A stretch of DNA of 64,000 nt from contig NZ_MINL01000001.1 of assembly GCF_001882345.1 (NCBI RefSeq), positions 3,096,419 through 3,160,418 on the forward strand. The letters run 5' to 3'. Under the pieces are notes generated by a model. That model saw only the letters and a program-made list of their open reading frames with translations, was not told the DNA's origin and searched no databases. This document shows, one piece after another, positions 36,116 through 45,970 of this stretch (position 1 is the first letter of the stretch; every line of letters begins with the position of its first letter). A program made the position numbers and the translations under genes. The stretch comes from Halomonas sp. QHL1 (GTDB taxonomy: Bacteria > Pseudomonadota > Gammaproteobacteria > Pseudomonadales > Halomonadaceae).

Positions 36116-36574
36116 TTAAGGCTGTTGAACGGGCTGTACGTTCGATGGCGGCCGCGTTTGGGTGCTCTCTTCAGGTAGCGCATCCATTGGATCAACGCCT
36201 TCCGTTGCGGGGCCCATGCTGCTTTCGGCTTCGAGCGGCAGCGCCTTGGATAAATCGCCCTCTTGCTCAATGTTCGCTAAGCGCCCTTGAGGATCGAAGG
36301 TGAGCGTTACGCGGCGCTGTTCTACGTCGCCGTACGCCTTATCTAAACGAAACACATAATCCCACTGGCTGGCGTCAAAGGGTGCTTCGAGCAACGGCCT
36401 ACCCATCACATAAGTAACCTGCTCTTGGGTCATTCCTGGTTGAAGCTGGCTAACCATCTCCTGAGTGACCAGGTTGCCTTGGGGAATATCGCGCTTATAA
36501 ACGCCGACGTAACTACAGCCACTAACAACGGTCAGGGCGACGGAGAGTGTGATGATTCGAGTCAATTTTTGCAT
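36116..36574 (-). CDS. bamE: outer membrane assembly lipoprotein BamE
   Basis: A 152-residue lipoprotein with the lipobox VSGC (C20). It has the SmpA/OmlA domain: YKRDIPQGNLVTQEMVSQLQPGMTQ region, VMGRPLL and FDASQWDYVF. It is part of the BamABCDE machinery for beta-barrel insertion in the outer membrane. The Pro/Gln-rich tail from about 110 is longer than in E. coli (113 residues). It is divergent from fur. Confidence 0.95.
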   Translation of the reverse strand: MQKLTRIITLSVALTVVSGCSYVGVYKRDIPQGNLVTQEMVSQLQPGMTQEQVTYVMGRPLLEAPFDASQWDYVFRLDKAYGDVEQRRVTLTFDPQGRLANIEQEGDLSKALPLEAESSMGPATEGVDPMDALPEESTQTRPPSNVQPVQQP

Positions 36575-36646
36575 TTGGGCCTATTCTTCACTATCGTGGT
36601 TTCGGTTGATCATACCCGACCTAACCAGTTACTGCGAAGAGCGACC

Positions 36647-37099
36647 ATGGCCGATCAGAACCATGAATTGCGCAAAGCCGGTCTGAAAGTGACCCTGCCG
36701 CGCGTCAAGATACTTCAAATTCTCGAAAATGTTTCGGGTCAGCACCACCTTAGCGCGGAAGAAGTGTACAAAACACTGATTGATGCGGGCGAAGATGTTG
36801 GCTTGGCAACCGTATACCGCGTATTGACTCAGTTTGAGTCAGCGGGCTTGGTAATTCGTCATAATTTCGACGGAGGCCATGCGGTATTCGAGATGACCCA
36901 AGAGGATCACCATGACCACATGGTGTGCCTTGAAAGCGGTGAAATCATTGAGTTCGTTGATGAAATCATTGAGCGTCGTCAGCAAGAAATCGCTGAGGAG
37001 CACGGCTACGAACTAGTAGATCATGCTCTGGTGCTATATGTGCGTCCGCGCGGTTCAGACGTGACGCGCCAAGACAGCGGGCCGACGAACAAGAAATAG
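36647..37099 (+). CDS. fur: ferric uptake regulator
   Basis: A 150-residue Fur: MADQNHELRKAGLKVTLPRVKIL, recognition helix region VGLATVYRVLTQFE, and metal-binding HHDHMVC. After the first Cys (CLESG) the second Cys of the E. coli CxxC is a Ser, as in Pseudomonas aeruginosa Fur, so the structural zinc site must differ. It represses iron genes with Fe2+ as corepressor and could control the FecBCD-type locus at 44157-47093. The start ATG at 36647 is supported by homology and GAAGAG. The 3' end is followed by a large hairpin. Confidence 0.97.
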   Translation: MADQNHELRKAGLKVTLPRVKILQILENVSGQHHLSAEEVYKTLIDAGEDVGLATVYRVLTQFESAGLVIRHNFDGGHAVFEMTQEDHHDHMVCLESGEIIEFVDEIIERRQQEIAEEHGYELVDHALVLYVRPRGSDVTRQDSGPTNKK

Positions 37100-37138
37100 C
37101 GTTCGTAGGTCGCCGTTAATCGCGGTCAGAAATGTGAG

Positions 37139-37208
37139 CGCCCCTGATCTACTGGATCGAATTCGAAATTTATTGAATTCACCAAGTAGATCAGGGGCGT
37201 TTGTTTTG
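37139..37208. terminator. large inverted repeat between fur and recN
   Basis: Perfect 15 bp arms CGCCCCTGATCTACT (37139-37153) and AGTAGATCAGGGGCG (37185-37199), with an inner GAATTC/GAATTC pair (37159-37164 and 37175-37180) and a T-rich tail (37200-37207). It can terminate fur; its length and inner repeat are unusual for a simple terminator. Confidence 0.75.
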
Positions 37209-37265
37209 CTACGTACAGATGTGCTGAATAGAGATGCAGCAAAATGGCGTAAGGCGCCCGTTCAA

Positions 37266-38939
37266 TCAGTGTGGCGGGCGTTGGCTGGCGTGCAGCATCT
37301 CCCGTGCGTGGGCGAGCGTTTGGTCAGAAAGCGTCACACCGCCTAGCATGCGTGCTAGTTCGCTGATGCGCCCCTGCTCGTCGAGTAGTGCCATCTGGGT
37401 TAGCGTTGTATCGCGCTTCGCCTGTTTCTCGATATGTAGGTGCTGGTGCGCCTGTGCTGCCACCTGGGGTAGATGAGTCACAGTCATTACTTGGCCGTTT
37501 TCGCCCAGTTTGCGCAGTAGTTGGCCGACGATCTCAGCGGTGGCCCCCGAAATGCCCACATCCACTTCGTCAAACACTAGGCTAGGCACCGTTGAGTGCT
37601 TCGCCGCGACCACTTGAATCGCCAGACTAATCCGCGATAATTCGCCGCCGGAAGCGACTTTGGTCAATGGGCGAGCGGGCTGGCCGGGGTTGGCACTAAT
37701 CAGAAACTGCACACGATCAAGGCCGTCAGGGGAGGGTGCGTCTTTGGCGGTGACCTCCACTTCAAAACGAGCTTTGCCCATGGCCAAAAAGCCTAACTGC
37801 TGCTGCACCTCTTTGCCCAAGCGAAGCGCGGCTTTTTGACGGCTCTCGCTGAGTTTTTTCGCCTCTTGGCGGTAGTCTTCGCGTAGCTCAACTACCCGTG
37901 CACTGAGTGCCTCCAAGTCATTGCCACCCTCTTCTAACTGTGCGACTTCCCGCTGTAGGTCCGCATGCAGGGCGCATAGCTCTTCAGGGGCAACGTGGTG
38001 CTTGCGGGCAATCCGATGCACGTCAGTCATTCGCTCTTCAACCCAGGCGAGCCGCTCAGGGTCTAATTCGGTGGTGCTGGCCAAGCGATTAAGTTCGCTG
38101 GAAGCCTCTTCCACTTGAATGCGCGCATCGCTCAACATGGCAAGCGTGTTTGCCAGGGTGCCTTTGTCACTACCCGGCAGCGCGCTTAAGTGAGCGAACG
38201 CTTGGTTGAGTAAAGAGAGCGCGCCGCCCTCGTCGCTGGCGCAGCAGTCGGCGGCAAACTGGGTTTCGCGCAGGGTCTCTTCCGCGTGAGCCAGGGTGTG
38301 CTGCTCCTCTTCTAGCGTGGCTAATTCACCTTCCGCTAAACCGAGCTGATCCAGCTCTTCAACCTGGTAATGCAGCAACTGCCGTTTGGCCTCTACCTCA
38401 CTGCCTTCTTCGCTCAGCTTTTTTAACTGCCGACGCGCATTGCGCCACTCGCGGAAGGTTTCGGCTAATTGAGTGGTGGCATCGTTGAGGCCCGCGTAAT
38501 CGTCCAGTAGAGCAAGGTGGGTCTCTTCACGCATCAGCGCATGGTGGGCGTGCTGACCATGAATCTGGATCAACTGTTCGCCCAGGGATTTTAGATCCGA
38601 GATCGTCGCGGGGTGGCCGTTAATCCACGCTTTGGAGCGACCGTTGGCAGTGACGACACGGCGCAGCAAGCACTCTTCGGCAGGCAGTTCACGAGCCGTT
38701 AGCCACTCGACGGCGGCGGGCAGGTGCTGAATATCGAAACGTGCGGAGAGATCCGTACGCTCGCGGCCATGACGCACGCTTCCGGCGTCGGCACGCTCGC
38801 CCAGGCAGAGCCCAAGGGCGCCTAACAGGATCGATTTGCCCGCCCCGGTTTCCCCGGTAATCGCGGTCATACCGCCGGTCAAGTCGAGTTCTAAGTGATC
38901 GACAATGGCGAAATCTTGAATAGCTAGCTGAGTAAGCAT
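37266..38939 (-). CDS. recN: DNA repair protein RecN
   Basis: A 557-residue SMC-like ATPase for double-strand break repair. Walker A GETGAGKS (29-36) is near the N-terminus; long coiled coils (about 160-360) lie in the middle. The C-terminal half has GGELSRISLAIQV (signature) and FDEVDVGISG (Walker B). GGAGG is 5 bases before the ATG. In relatives it is SOS-induced; no perfect LexA box was found here by eye. Confidence 0.96.
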   Translation of the reverse strand: MLTQLAIQDFAIVDHLELDLTGGMTAITGETGAGKSILLGALGLCLGERADAGSVRHGRERTDLSARFDIQHLPAAVEWLTARELPAEECLLRRVVTANGRSKAWINGHPATISDLKSLGEQLIQIHGQHAHHALMREETHLALLDDYAGLNDATTQLAETFREWRNARRQLKKLSEEGSEVEAKRQLLHYQVEELDQLGLAEGELATLEEEQHTLAHAEETLRETQFAADCCASDEGGALSLLNQAFAHLSALPGSDKGTLANTLAMLSDARIQVEEASSELNRLASTTELDPERLAWVEERMTDVHRIARKHHVAPEELCALHADLQREVAQLEEGGNDLEALSARVVELREDYRQEAKKLSESRQKAALRLGKEVQQQLGFLAMGKARFEVEVTAKDAPSPDGLDRVQFLISANPGQPARPLTKVASGGELSRISLAIQVVAAKHSTVPSLVFDEVDVGISGATAEIVGQLLRKLGENGQVMTVTHLPQVAAQAHQHLHIEKQAKRDTTLTQMALLDEQGRISELARMLGGVTLSDQTLAHAREMLHASQRPPH

Positions 38940-39031
38940 GGCGCCTCCTGGGGCGGTACAGCATAGAAGCTGGATACTTATCCAATAGTTGTTGATTTAT
39001 ACAGTAGTTAATAACTCACTTCAATGCACCT

Positions 39032-39059
39032 CTTGAGATGGAATTTATGGCCCCCATAT
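39032..39059 (+). promoter_or_regulatory. sigma32 heat-shock promoter of grpE
   Basis: CTTGAG (39032-39037), a 14-base spacer and CCCCATAT (39052-39059), close to the sigma32 consensus CTTGAA / CCCCAT-T. About 90 bases before grpE. Confidence 0.8.
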
Positions 39060-39149
39060 AGCCTGCATGATCAGTTAAAGCTAGTGACTTAAAGCTTACT
39101 TCTTTGCGCGTTGCCCGCGTGGCCGCGCCCTATTTTTGAGGAGCACAAC

Positions 39150-39791
39150 ATGGCGAAAGAACCGCAAACACCAATGGATGATGAGCTGGCTCGCCACGAG
39201 CAAGAAGCCGATGGCGCCGAGCAAGCGGCTGAGAAAGTCGCTGAAGAGCGCTTGATGGAGGGCGAGCTGGAAGGGTTGATCAATGATGAAGAGGCGCTAG
39301 AAGACAGCGTCGACAACCCGGAAGCGGAAATGCTGGCAGCCCAAGTAGGCGAGTTAGAGCAGAATTTGGCCGAAGCCAAGGATCAAGCCCTGCGCGCCGC
39401 CGCTGAAGCGCAAAACGTGCGCCGTCGCGCTGAGCAGGAAGCGGAAAAAGCCCGCAAATTTGCGCTTGAGAAGTTTGTTAAAGAGCTGCTGCCGGTAGTG
39501 GATAGCCTGGAAAAAGCGCTTGAGACCATGGAAGAGGGTGCCTCGGAAGTTCACCGTGAAGGTGTCTCCATGACCTTGAAAATGCAGGTGGATGTGCTCA
39601 ACAAGTTCGGCGTTGAAAGCATTGAGCCCCATGGTGAGCCCTTCGACCCGCAGGTGCACGAAGCCATGACCATGGTGCCTAACCCGGATCTCGATCCGAA
39701 CACCGTGATGGACGTTATGCAGAAAGGCTATTTGCTCAATGGACGCCTAGTGCGCCCGGCGATGGTTGTGGTGAGTAAAAAAGCCGATTAA
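39150..39791 (+). CDS. grpE: nucleotide exchange factor GrpE
   Basis: A 213-residue DnaK cochaperone. An acidic N-terminal region and long coiled coil (about 20-120, Glu/Ala/Lys-rich) are followed by the beta domain with [20 protein letters not shown] and ending [10 protein letters not shown]. Slightly longer than E. coli GrpE (197). GAGGAG precedes the ATG at 39150. First gene of the grpE-dnaK-dnaJ set. Confidence 0.97.
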   Translation: MAKEPQTPMDDELARHEQEADGAEQAAEKVAEERLMEGELEGLINDEEALEDSVDNPEAEMLAAQVGELEQNLAEAKDQALRAAAEAQNVRRRAEQEAEKARKFALEKFVKELLPVVDSLEKALETMEEGASEVHREGVSMTLKMQVDVLNKFGVESIEPHGEPFDPQVHEAMTMVPNPDLDPNTVMDVMQKGYLLNGRLVRPAMVVVSKKAD

Positions 39792-39835
39792 GCCACTGGC
39801 GGCACAGAGTGTGAAAAGAGAGTGTTAAAAAAGCC

Positions 39836-39863
39836 CTTGAAATGTCAGCGGCGGCCCCCAAAT
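39836..39863 (+). promoter_or_regulatory. sigma32 heat-shock promoter of dnaK
   Basis: CTTGAA (39836-39841, perfect), a 14-base spacer and CCCCAAAT (39856-39863). It gives dnaK its own heat-shock promoter besides that of grpE. Confidence 0.8.
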
Positions 39864-39876
39864 AAAGGGCAACCCC

Positions 39877-39890
39877 GCGGGGAAACCCGC
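39877..39890 (+). promoter_or_regulatory. GNRA-loop hairpin in the dnaK leader
   Basis: GCGGG, loop GAAA, CCCGC. It lies just downstream of the expected dnaK transcription start, 58 bases before the ATG, and may stabilise the leader. Confidence 0.5.
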
Positions 39891-39948
39891 AGACAAGCTT
39901 TTAAAACTAAATTTTCAGTTTTGTAACAACCGAATTCGAGGTATTGCT

Positions 39949-41883
39949 ATGGGACGTATAATTGGTATCGACCTGGGCACCACTAACTCTTGTGTGGCCG
40001 TGCTCGATGGTGACAGCGCTAAAGTTATTGAAAATGCCGAAGGCGGCCGTACGACGCCTTCTATCATCGCTTATACCGATGATGGTGAAACGCTGGTAGG
40101 TCAGGCGGCTAAACGTCAGGCCGTTACTAACCCAGAAAACACATTGTACGCCATCAAACGTCTAATTGGCCGTCGCTTTAAAGACGACGTCGTCCAGAAA
40201 GACATCAAGATGGTGCCGTACAAAATCACCGAAGCTGACAACGGTGATGCTTGGGTTGAAGTAAAAGGCAAAAAAATGGCACCGCCGCAGGTGAGCGCGG
40301 AAGTGCTGAAGAAAATGAAGAAGACCGCCGAAGACTACCTGGGCGAAACGGTCACCGAAGCGGTGATTACCGTACCGGCCTACTTCAATGATAGCCAGCG
40401 TCAGGCGACCAAAGACGCTGGCCGCATCGCGGGTCTAGACGTTAAGCGCATCATCAACGAGCCGACCGCTGCCGCACTGGCCTACGGTATGGACAAATCG
40501 CGCGGCGACAAAACCATAGCGGTCTACGACCTGGGTGGCGGTACCTTCGATATCTCTATCATCGAAATTGCTGACGTTGACGGCGAAACTCAGTTTGAAG
40601 TGTTGGCCACCAACGGTGACACCTTCCTGGGCGGCGAAGACTTTGACCTTGCGCTGATCAACTACCTGGTAGACCAGTTCAAGTCTGACAGCGGCATTGA
40701 CCTATCCGGCGACAACCTGGCCATGCAGCGTCTGAAAGAAGCTGCTGAAAAAGCCAAAATTGAGCTTTCCAGCGCCCAGCAGACCGACGTGAACCTGCCT
40801 TACATCACCGCCGACAACACTGGTCCGAAACACCTTAACGTTAAGGTGACACGCGCCAAGCTGGAGTCGCTGGTAGAAGAGCTGGTTCAGCGCTCGCTCG
40901 AGCCGTGCAAAATGGCCCTGAAAGATGCAGGCCTATCTGCCTCTGAAATCGACGAAGTGATCCTGGTCGGTGGCCAGACACGTATGCCGATGGTGCAGAA
41001 GAAAGCCGCTGACTTCTTTGGCAAAGAAGCACGTAAAGACGTTAACCCGGACGAAGCGGTTGCCGTTGGTGCAGCGATTCAGGGCGGCGTACTGGGTGGC
41101 GACGTTAAAGACGTTCTGCTGCTCGACGTTACTCCGCTAACCTTGGGTATCGAAACCCTGGGTGGCGTGATGACGCCGCTGATCGATAAGAACACCACCA
41201 TCCCGACCAAGAAGACACAAACCTTCTCTACGGCGGATGACAACCAGACGGCGGTGACCATTCACGCCGTACAAGGTGAGCGTAAGCAAGTGTCGCAGAA
41301 TAAGTCGCTGGGTCGTTTTGATCTTGCTGATATTCCGCCTGCACCGCGCGGCGTGCCGCAGATCGAAGTCGCCTTCGACCTGGATGCCAACGGTATTCTG
41401 AACGTATCGGCAAAAGACAAGGCTACTGGCAAAGAGCAGTCGATTGTCATCAAGGCGTCTAGCGGTCTGTCCGAGGAAGAAGTCGAGCAAATGGTACGCG
41501 ATGCCGAAGCTCACGCCGAAGAGGACAAAAAGTTCGAAGAGCTGGTGCAGCTGCGTAACCAAGCTGACGGCATGATTCACGCTACGCGCAAAACGTTGGA
41601 AGAAGCTGGCGACAAAGCGACTGACGATGAGAAGCAGGCGATTGAAACGGCCATTAGCGAGCTGGAAGAAGCGGTTAAAGGTGACGACGTCGATAACATT
41701 CAGAAGAAACTGGATGCACTGACCGAAGCCTCTGGCCAGCTAGCCCAGAAGATGTACGCCGAGCAGGCCGAAGCGGCGCAGCAAGAGGGCGGTGAAGGTG
41801 CCGAGAACGCGGGCACCAAGCCGGACGAAGACGTGGTTGACGCCGAGTACGAAGAAGTCAACGACGATCAGAAAAAGCAGTAA
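39949..41883 (+). CDS. dnaK: chaperone DnaK (Hsp70)
   Basis: A 644-residue Hsp70: nucleotide-binding domain (1 to about 385) with [31 protein letters not shown] and VGGQTRMP; linker [10 protein letters not shown]; substrate-binding domain; then a helical lid and an acidic tail rich in Glu, Ala and Gln, ending DDQKKQ. The length is near E. coli DnaK (638). It works with DnaJ and GrpE encoded on either side. GAGG lies ahead of the ATG. Confidence 0.99.
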   Translation: MGRIIGIDLGTTNSCVAVLDGDSAKVIENAEGGRTTPSIIAYTDDGETLVGQAAKRQAVTNPENTLYAIKRLIGRRFKDDVVQKDIKMVPYKITEADNGDAWVEVKGKKMAPPQVSAEVLKKMKKTAEDYLGETVTEAVITVPAYFNDSQRQATKDAGRIAGLDVKRIINEPTAAALAYGMDKSRGDKTIAVYDLGGGTFDISIIEIADVDGETQFEVLATNGDTFLGGEDFDLALINYLVDQFKSDSGIDLSGDNLAMQRLKEAAEKAKIELSSAQQTDVNLPYITADNTGPKHLNVKVTRAKLESLVEELVQRSLEPCKMALKDAGLSASEIDEVILVGGQTRMPMVQKKAADFFGKEARKDVNPDEAVAVGAAIQGGVLGGDVKDVLLLDVTPLTLGIETLGGVMTPLIDKNTTIPTKKTQTFSTADDNQTAVTIHAVQGERKQVSQNKSLGRFDLADIPPAPRGVPQIEVAFDLDANGILNVSAKDKATGKEQSIVIKASSGLSEEEVEQMVRDAEAHAEEDKKFEELVQLRNQADGMIHATRKTLEEAGDKATDDEKQAIETAISELEEAVKGDDVDNIQKKLDALTEASGQLAQKMYAEQAEAAQQEGGEGAENAGTKPDEDVVDAEYEEVNDDQKKQ

Positions 41884-41911
41884 CATCCTCTTTCTGCCAA
41901 GGAAAGCGGTG

Positions 41912-41933
41912 ACGCGGGAGCTTACTCCCGCGT
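41912..41933 (+). promoter_or_regulatory. hairpin between dnaK and dnaJ
   Basis: Perfect 9 bp stem ACGCGGGAG/CTCCCGCGT with loop CTTA and no T run, 28 bases after the dnaK stop. It probably limits read-through into dnaJ or stabilises the dnaK mRNA. Confidence 0.55.
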
Positions 41934-41960
41934 TGCTGTTTCCGCGGCCAAGACGCACGT

Positions 41961-42020
41961 AGTTAAGTATAGAGTTGAATACATGGCTAAATGTGCAGTT
42001 GAGTGCGTAGCTAACCAGGA
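41961..42020. repeat. five degenerate 12 bp tandem units before dnaJ
   Basis: AGTTAAGTATAG, AGTTGAATACAT, GGCTAAATGTGC, AGTTGAGTGCGT and AGCTAACCAGGA in a row. The last runs into the AGGAGG ribosome site of dnaJ (42017-42022). Confidence 0.6.
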
Positions 42021-42032
42021 GGCGTAGGGCCT

Positions 42033-43178
42033 ATGTCCAAACGCGATTATTACGAAGTCCTGGGTGTCGAAAAAGGGGCCGATCAGAAAGAGATCAAGAA
42101 GGCCTATCGCCGTCTGGCGCAAAAATTCCACCCTGATCGAAACCCGGACGATACCAACTCCGCGGAAAAATTCCGCGAAGTGTCCGAAGCGTATGAAGTG
42201 CTTAGCGACGGCGAAAAACGTGCTGCCTATGACCAGTTCGGCCATGCGGGCGTTGATGGTCAAGGTGGCGGCGGTGGTTTCGGCGGTGCTGGCGCTGGCG
42301 ATTTCAGCGACATTTTCGGCGATGTGTTTGGCGATATTTTTGGTGGAGGTGGTGGACGCCGCCGTGGCCCCAATGCCCCGGCACGTGGTTCCGACCTGCG
42401 CTATAACCTAGAGCTGGATTTAGAGAACGCCGTTTCAGGCACCACGGTGGATATTCGCGTGCCGCGGCATATCGAGTGTGACCGTTGTGATGGCGGTGGC
42501 GCTGAGCCAGGCTCTTCTAAAGAGACGTGCCCTACTTGTCACGGCCACGGCCAAGTACGTATGCAGCAAGGCTTCTTTGCCGTGCAGCAAACGTGCCCCA
42601 CCTGTCATGGCTCTGGCCAGCACATTAAAGTGCCGTGCCATAAGTGTAATGGCGAAGCTCGGGTACGTGAGACGCGCACGCTGTCCGTTAAGATTCCGCC
42701 CGGCGTGGATACCGGCGACCGTATTCGCTTGAATGGCGAAGGCGAAAGCGGCGTGAACGGTGGCCCGCCTGGGGATCTATACGTGCAGGTGGCCATCAAG
42801 CCGCACCACATCTTCCAGCGTGACGGTAAGCACCTGCAGTGCGATGTGCCGATCAACTTTGTCGATGCAGCGCTAGGTGGCGAGCTTGAAGTGCCGACGT
42901 TAGATGGCCGTGTGAAGCTGAAGATTCCGCCGGAAACCCAAACAGGCAAGCTGTTTCGCCTGCGCGGTAAAGGCGTGAAGCCCGTGCGCGGTGGTATGCC
43001 CGGCGACCTGCTGTGCAAGGTGGTAGTGGAAACACCGGTGAAGCTTAACGACGAGCAGCGCGACCTACTGCGCCAGCTGCAAAAGAGCTTCGACGACAGC
43101 AACAGCCACAACCACTCACCGAAGAAAACCGGCTTCTTCGACAGCGTGAAAAGCTTCTTTGAAGATATGAAGCCGTAA
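42033..43178 (+). CDS. dnaJ: chaperone DnaJ (Hsp40)
   Basis: A 381-residue class A J-protein. The J domain has HPD (33-35); a Gly/Phe-rich linker (about 75-120) follows, then four zinc-finger repeats with Cys pairs at 149/152, 166/169, 188/191 and 202/205, and the C-terminal substrate-binding domains. The fourth repeat reads CHKCNGEA instead of CxxCxGxG, so its last Gly is Ala. AGGAGG precedes the ATG. It stimulates DnaK ATPase. Confidence 0.98.
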   Translation: MSKRDYYEVLGVEKGADQKEIKKAYRRLAQKFHPDRNPDDTNSAEKFREVSEAYEVLSDGEKRAAYDQFGHAGVDGQGGGGGFGGAGAGDFSDIFGDVFGDIFGGGGGRRRGPNAPARGSDLRYNLELDLENAVSGTTVDIRVPRHIECDRCDGGGAEPGSSKETCPTCHGHGQVRMQQGFFAVQQTCPTCHGSGQHIKVPCHKCNGEARVRETRTLSVKIPPGVDTGDRIRLNGEGESGVNGGPPGDLYVQVAIKPHHIFQRDGKHLQCDVPINFVDAALGGELEVPTLDGRVKLKIPPETQTGKLFRLRGKGVKPVRGGMPGDLLCKVVVETPVKLNDEQRDLLRQLQKSFDDSNSHNHSPKKTGFFDSVKSFFEDMKP

Positions 43179-43214
43179 GTCTGAGATAATAGTAAGCAGG
43201 TAAGCGTTTAGTCC

Positions 43215-43243
43215 AAAAACCCTCGGTTCACCCGGGGGTTTTT
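43215..43243 (+). terminator. rho-independent terminator after dnaJ
   Basis: AAAAACCCTCGG pairs through a 5-base loop with CCGGGGG and TTTTT. It ends the chaperone transcript. Confidence 0.88.
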
Positions 43244-43267
43244 GCTGTTTAGGGAATGCTGCGCGTA

Positions 43268-44179
43268 ATGGATCATCTTGAAGAAAGGCCCACCATGGGC
43301 ATTTTGCTGCGGGTACTTTCTGGCCTGCTTTTTACCGGGATGCTGGTGTGTATTAAGGCAGTCAGTGACGAAGTGCCTGTGGGCCAGTCGGTGTTTTTTC
43401 GCTCGCTGTTTGCGCTGTTGCCTATCGTCGTTTTCCTTCTGCTGCGGCGGGAATTCCCACGCGGGTTGGCGACGCGCCGCCCGTTGGGTCATGCGCTGCG
43501 CTCTGGCTTGGGGGCTGCGGCAATGTTTGCCTCTTTTGCGGCGGTGGCGCTGTTGCCAGTGGCGGAAGCAACCCTGCTCGCTCAGCTTACGCCGGTCTTT
43601 ATGGCGGTAGGTGGGGTGTTGCTATTGGGAGAGCGCTTCTCGCTTAATCGCGCGGGTGGCGTTGTGCTGGCGCTTGCCGGGGTTGCCGTGCTGATTTTGC
43701 CTGGACTCAATGCCAGTTCCAGTAATGGCCAAGCGACCGGGTACGCGCTAGGGGCGTTGAGTGCGCTATTAACCGCTGGGGCGCTACTGACCGTCAGGCG
43801 AATTTCACGAACGGAGAGTGCCGCCTCAATCGCTTTTTACTTTATTTTGGTGGCCGCGCTAGCCGGGCTGGCGACGCTACCGCTGGGTTGGGCGGCGCTT
43901 ACCAGGGTCGAATTCGCGCTTTTAGTACTATCAGGCCTGTTTGGCGGTGCTGCGCATATCGCGATGACATTAGCCCTGCGCTACGCCGAGGCATCGCGTT
44001 TGGCACCTTTCGAATATATTGCCCTGGTGTGGCCCGTGCTCGCCGATTGGGTGCTGTTTGGAATGCCGGTCTCCAGCGGCTTCCTGCTAGCGCTACCGCT
44101 CATGTTATCCGGGGTGGCGCTAGCGGCGATGGAAGGGCGGCGGCTTAGGTTAAAGGCTAAATGGCCGATTCGACGATAA
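43268..44179 (+). CDS. EamA/DMT-family transporter
   Basis: About 303 residues of an inner-membrane permease with ten TM segments in two EamA halves (about 10-140 and 150-295). Typical features are SVFFRSLFAL near the start, EATLLAQLTPVFMAV, and RYAEASRLAPFEY in the second half. It likely exports a metabolite; the substrate is unknown. Starts at 43256, 43268 and 43295 are all in frame; the last has the best ribosome site (AAAGG), so the N-terminus is uncertain. It overlaps the convergent ABC gene by 23 bases. Confidence 0.9.
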   Translation: MDHLEERPTMGILLRVLSGLLFTGMLVCIKAVSDEVPVGQSVFFRSLFALLPIVVFLLLRREFPRGLATRRPLGHALRSGLGAAAMFASFAAVALLPVAEATLLAQLTPVFMAVGGVLLLGERFSLNRAGGVVLALAGVAVLILPGLNASSSNGQATGYALGALSALLTAGALLTVRRISRTESAASIAFYFILVAALAGLATLPLGWAALTRVEFALLVLSGLFGGAAHIAMTLALRYAEASRLAPFEYIALVWPVLADWVLFGMPVSSGFLLALPLMLSGVALAAMEGRRLRLKAKWPIRR

Positions 44180-44906
44180 GCTGCGGCTGACCTTTTGAGC
44201 AGGATTCGATACGCGCAGATACCCGATAAACCTGATGCAGCAGCGCAGGCGTAATCACATCGGCGGTGGGGCCGCAGGCAATCAAGCGGCCATTTTCGAG
44301 CATCATGGCCGCGTCAGCGAAGCGTAGCGCATGCCCCAGGTCGTGGAGTGCCACCAGAATCAACATCTGGCGCTCATCGGCCAGACGGCGCAGCACCGTC
44401 AAAAGGCTAATCTGGCGGTTAAGGTCGAGTGCCGAAGTGGGCTCGTCCAGCATCAAAATCTCGGGCTCTTGTACCAGAGCTTGAGCAGCGCTAACCAGCT
44501 GGCGCTGCCCGCCGCTAAGGTCGCCGGTATCACGCTCGCCAAGGGACGCAATAGAGAGCTCCTCCAGCGCGCGATCAACTTGGGCTAAATCCTCGGGCTG
44601 CACTTTTAATCCACGCCCCTGCATACGCGCCAAAAGCACCGATTCATATACCGTCAGCACGGCCTTGGCGCCGGTGTCCTGGGGCATATAGCCCACGGGG
44701 CGCTCGGCGCTGGTGCCGCTGATAACCACCTCACCTTCGCCTTTCAATAACCCTAATACTCGGCGAAAGAGCGTCGATTTACCCGCCGCATTGGGGCCCA
44801 GCAGGGCGACGACTTGCCCACCGTGAAAGCAGGGCGTGGTGATCTCTTCCAGAATAGGGCGACGACCGTAACGGGCGGATACACGGTTCAGTTGTAGGGT
44901 TACCAT
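44157..44906 (-). CDS. iron-type ABC transporter ATPase (FecE/FepC family)
   Basis: A 249-residue ABC ATPase with Walker A GPNAAGKST (38-46), signature LSGGQRQL, Walker B ILMLDEP and an H-loop in LVALHDL. It is the energy subunit for the FecCD-type permease encoded just upstream (overlap of 7 bases). Third gene of a binding-protein/permease/ATPase operon on the minus strand. The substrate is probably a ferric siderophore. Confidence 0.92.
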   Translation of the reverse strand: MVTLQLNRVSARYGRRPILEEITTPCFHGGQVVALLGPNAAGKSTLFRRVLGLLKGEGEVVISGTSAERPVGYMPQDTGAKAVLTVYESVLLARMQGRGLKVQPEDLAQVDRALEELSIASLGERDTGDLSGGQRQLVSAAQALVQEPEILMLDEPTSALDLNRQISLLTVLRRLADERQMLILVALHDLGHALRFADAAMMLENGRLIACGPTADVITPALLHQVYRVSARIESCSKGQPQLIVESAI

Positions 44907-45970
44907 GAGGCCTTCTTGTGGTTAAGCACCAGAAATAGGAAGAAGGGAATGCCCACCAGCGAGGTAATAATACCAATGGGAATAATGGTGCCGGGGATAA
45001 TGATCTTGGAGATGACCGAGCCAACAGAGAGGATCAGTGCCCCGCACAGGGCCGAGCCGGGTAAGAAGAAGCGCTGATCCTCGCCCAGTAAAATGCGCGC
45101 AATATGCGGGCCCACCAAGCCGATAAAACCAATAGTGCCCACGAACGCCACCGCGATGGCGGCGAGTAGTGACACCAGCACCAGCACTTCCAAGCGCAAC
45201 GCGCGGGGGTTGACGCCCATGCTCTCGGCTTTGGCATCGCCCAGGCGCATGGCGGTCAGCGCCCAGCCATGCCGGGCAAGCAGCGGCATGGACAAGGCAA
45301 GAATGCTAAGGGCGATCCAGAACTTGGGCCAGGTGGCTTTGGTTAAACTGCCCATCGTCCAAAACACCACTGTGGAGACCGCCTCTTGGCTGGCAAAGAA
45401 CTGAATCAGCGCCATTAGCGAGTTGAAGATAAACACCATGGCGATGCCCAGCAGCACAATGGTCTCTACCGTCACGCCGCGCTTAAGGCTTAAGGCATGA
45501 ATCAAGAATGCGGTGAACATAGCCATCACGAAAGCGTTGATGGGCACCACAAACTCAATGGCGGCAGGTACCAGCGCCACACCGAAGGCGAGACCCAAAG
45601 CGGCACCAAAACTGGCCCCGGCGGAAATCCCTAAGGTAAACGGGCTGGCTAGCGGGTTGCTCAGAATGGTTTGCATCTGCGCCCCGGCCACCGACAGGCT
45701 GGCGCCCACCACTAGTGCCATCAGCGCCACCGGCATGCGGATTTCCCAGAGAATCACTCGCGCCTGCTGGCTAACGCTGTCTGGGGTAAACAGCGCCGCG
45801 ATCACTTCACCCAGGCTATAGCGTGCGGGCCCCAGCGCCAGGTCGACGCAGAGGCTAAAAAACAGCGCTAAAACCAGAGCCGCCAGTATCATTTGGCGGC
45901 GGAAAACCTGGCTATGGTAGAAAGCACGCCCCTGGGAGACGTGCTCGTTTGTTCCTGTTTCAGTCCTCAT
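44900..45970 (-). CDS. iron-siderophore ABC transporter permease (FecCD family)
   Basis: A 356-residue permease with about ten TM segments. FecCD motifs include GASLSVAGAQMQTILSNPLA (about 89-108), a TLGISAGASFGA region, and GTIGFIGLVGPHIAR near the C-terminus, which couples to the ATPase. It begins inside the binding protein gene (11-base overlap), so they are translationally coupled. Confidence 0.93.
   Translation of the reverse strand: MRTETGTNEHVSQGRAFYHSQVFRRQMILAALVLALFFSLCVDLALGPARYSLGEVIAALFTPDSVSQQARVILWEIRMPVALMALVVGASLSVAGAQMQTILSNPLASPFTLGISAGASFGAALGLAFGVALVPAAIEFVVPINAFVMAMFTAFLIHALSLKRGVTVETIVLLGIAMVFIFNSLMALIQFFASQEAVSTVVFWTMGSLTKATWPKFWIALSILALSMPLLARHGWALTAMRLGDAKAESMGVNPRALRLEVLVLVSLLAAIAVAFVGTIGFIGLVGPHIARILLGEDQRFFLPGSALCGALILSVGSVISKIIIPGTIIPIGIITSLVGIPFFLFLVLNHKKASW

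Noticed and set aside
37139..37199. Inverted repeat after fur as an integron attC site
   Set aside because: No GTTRRRY core sites and no integrase in the window.
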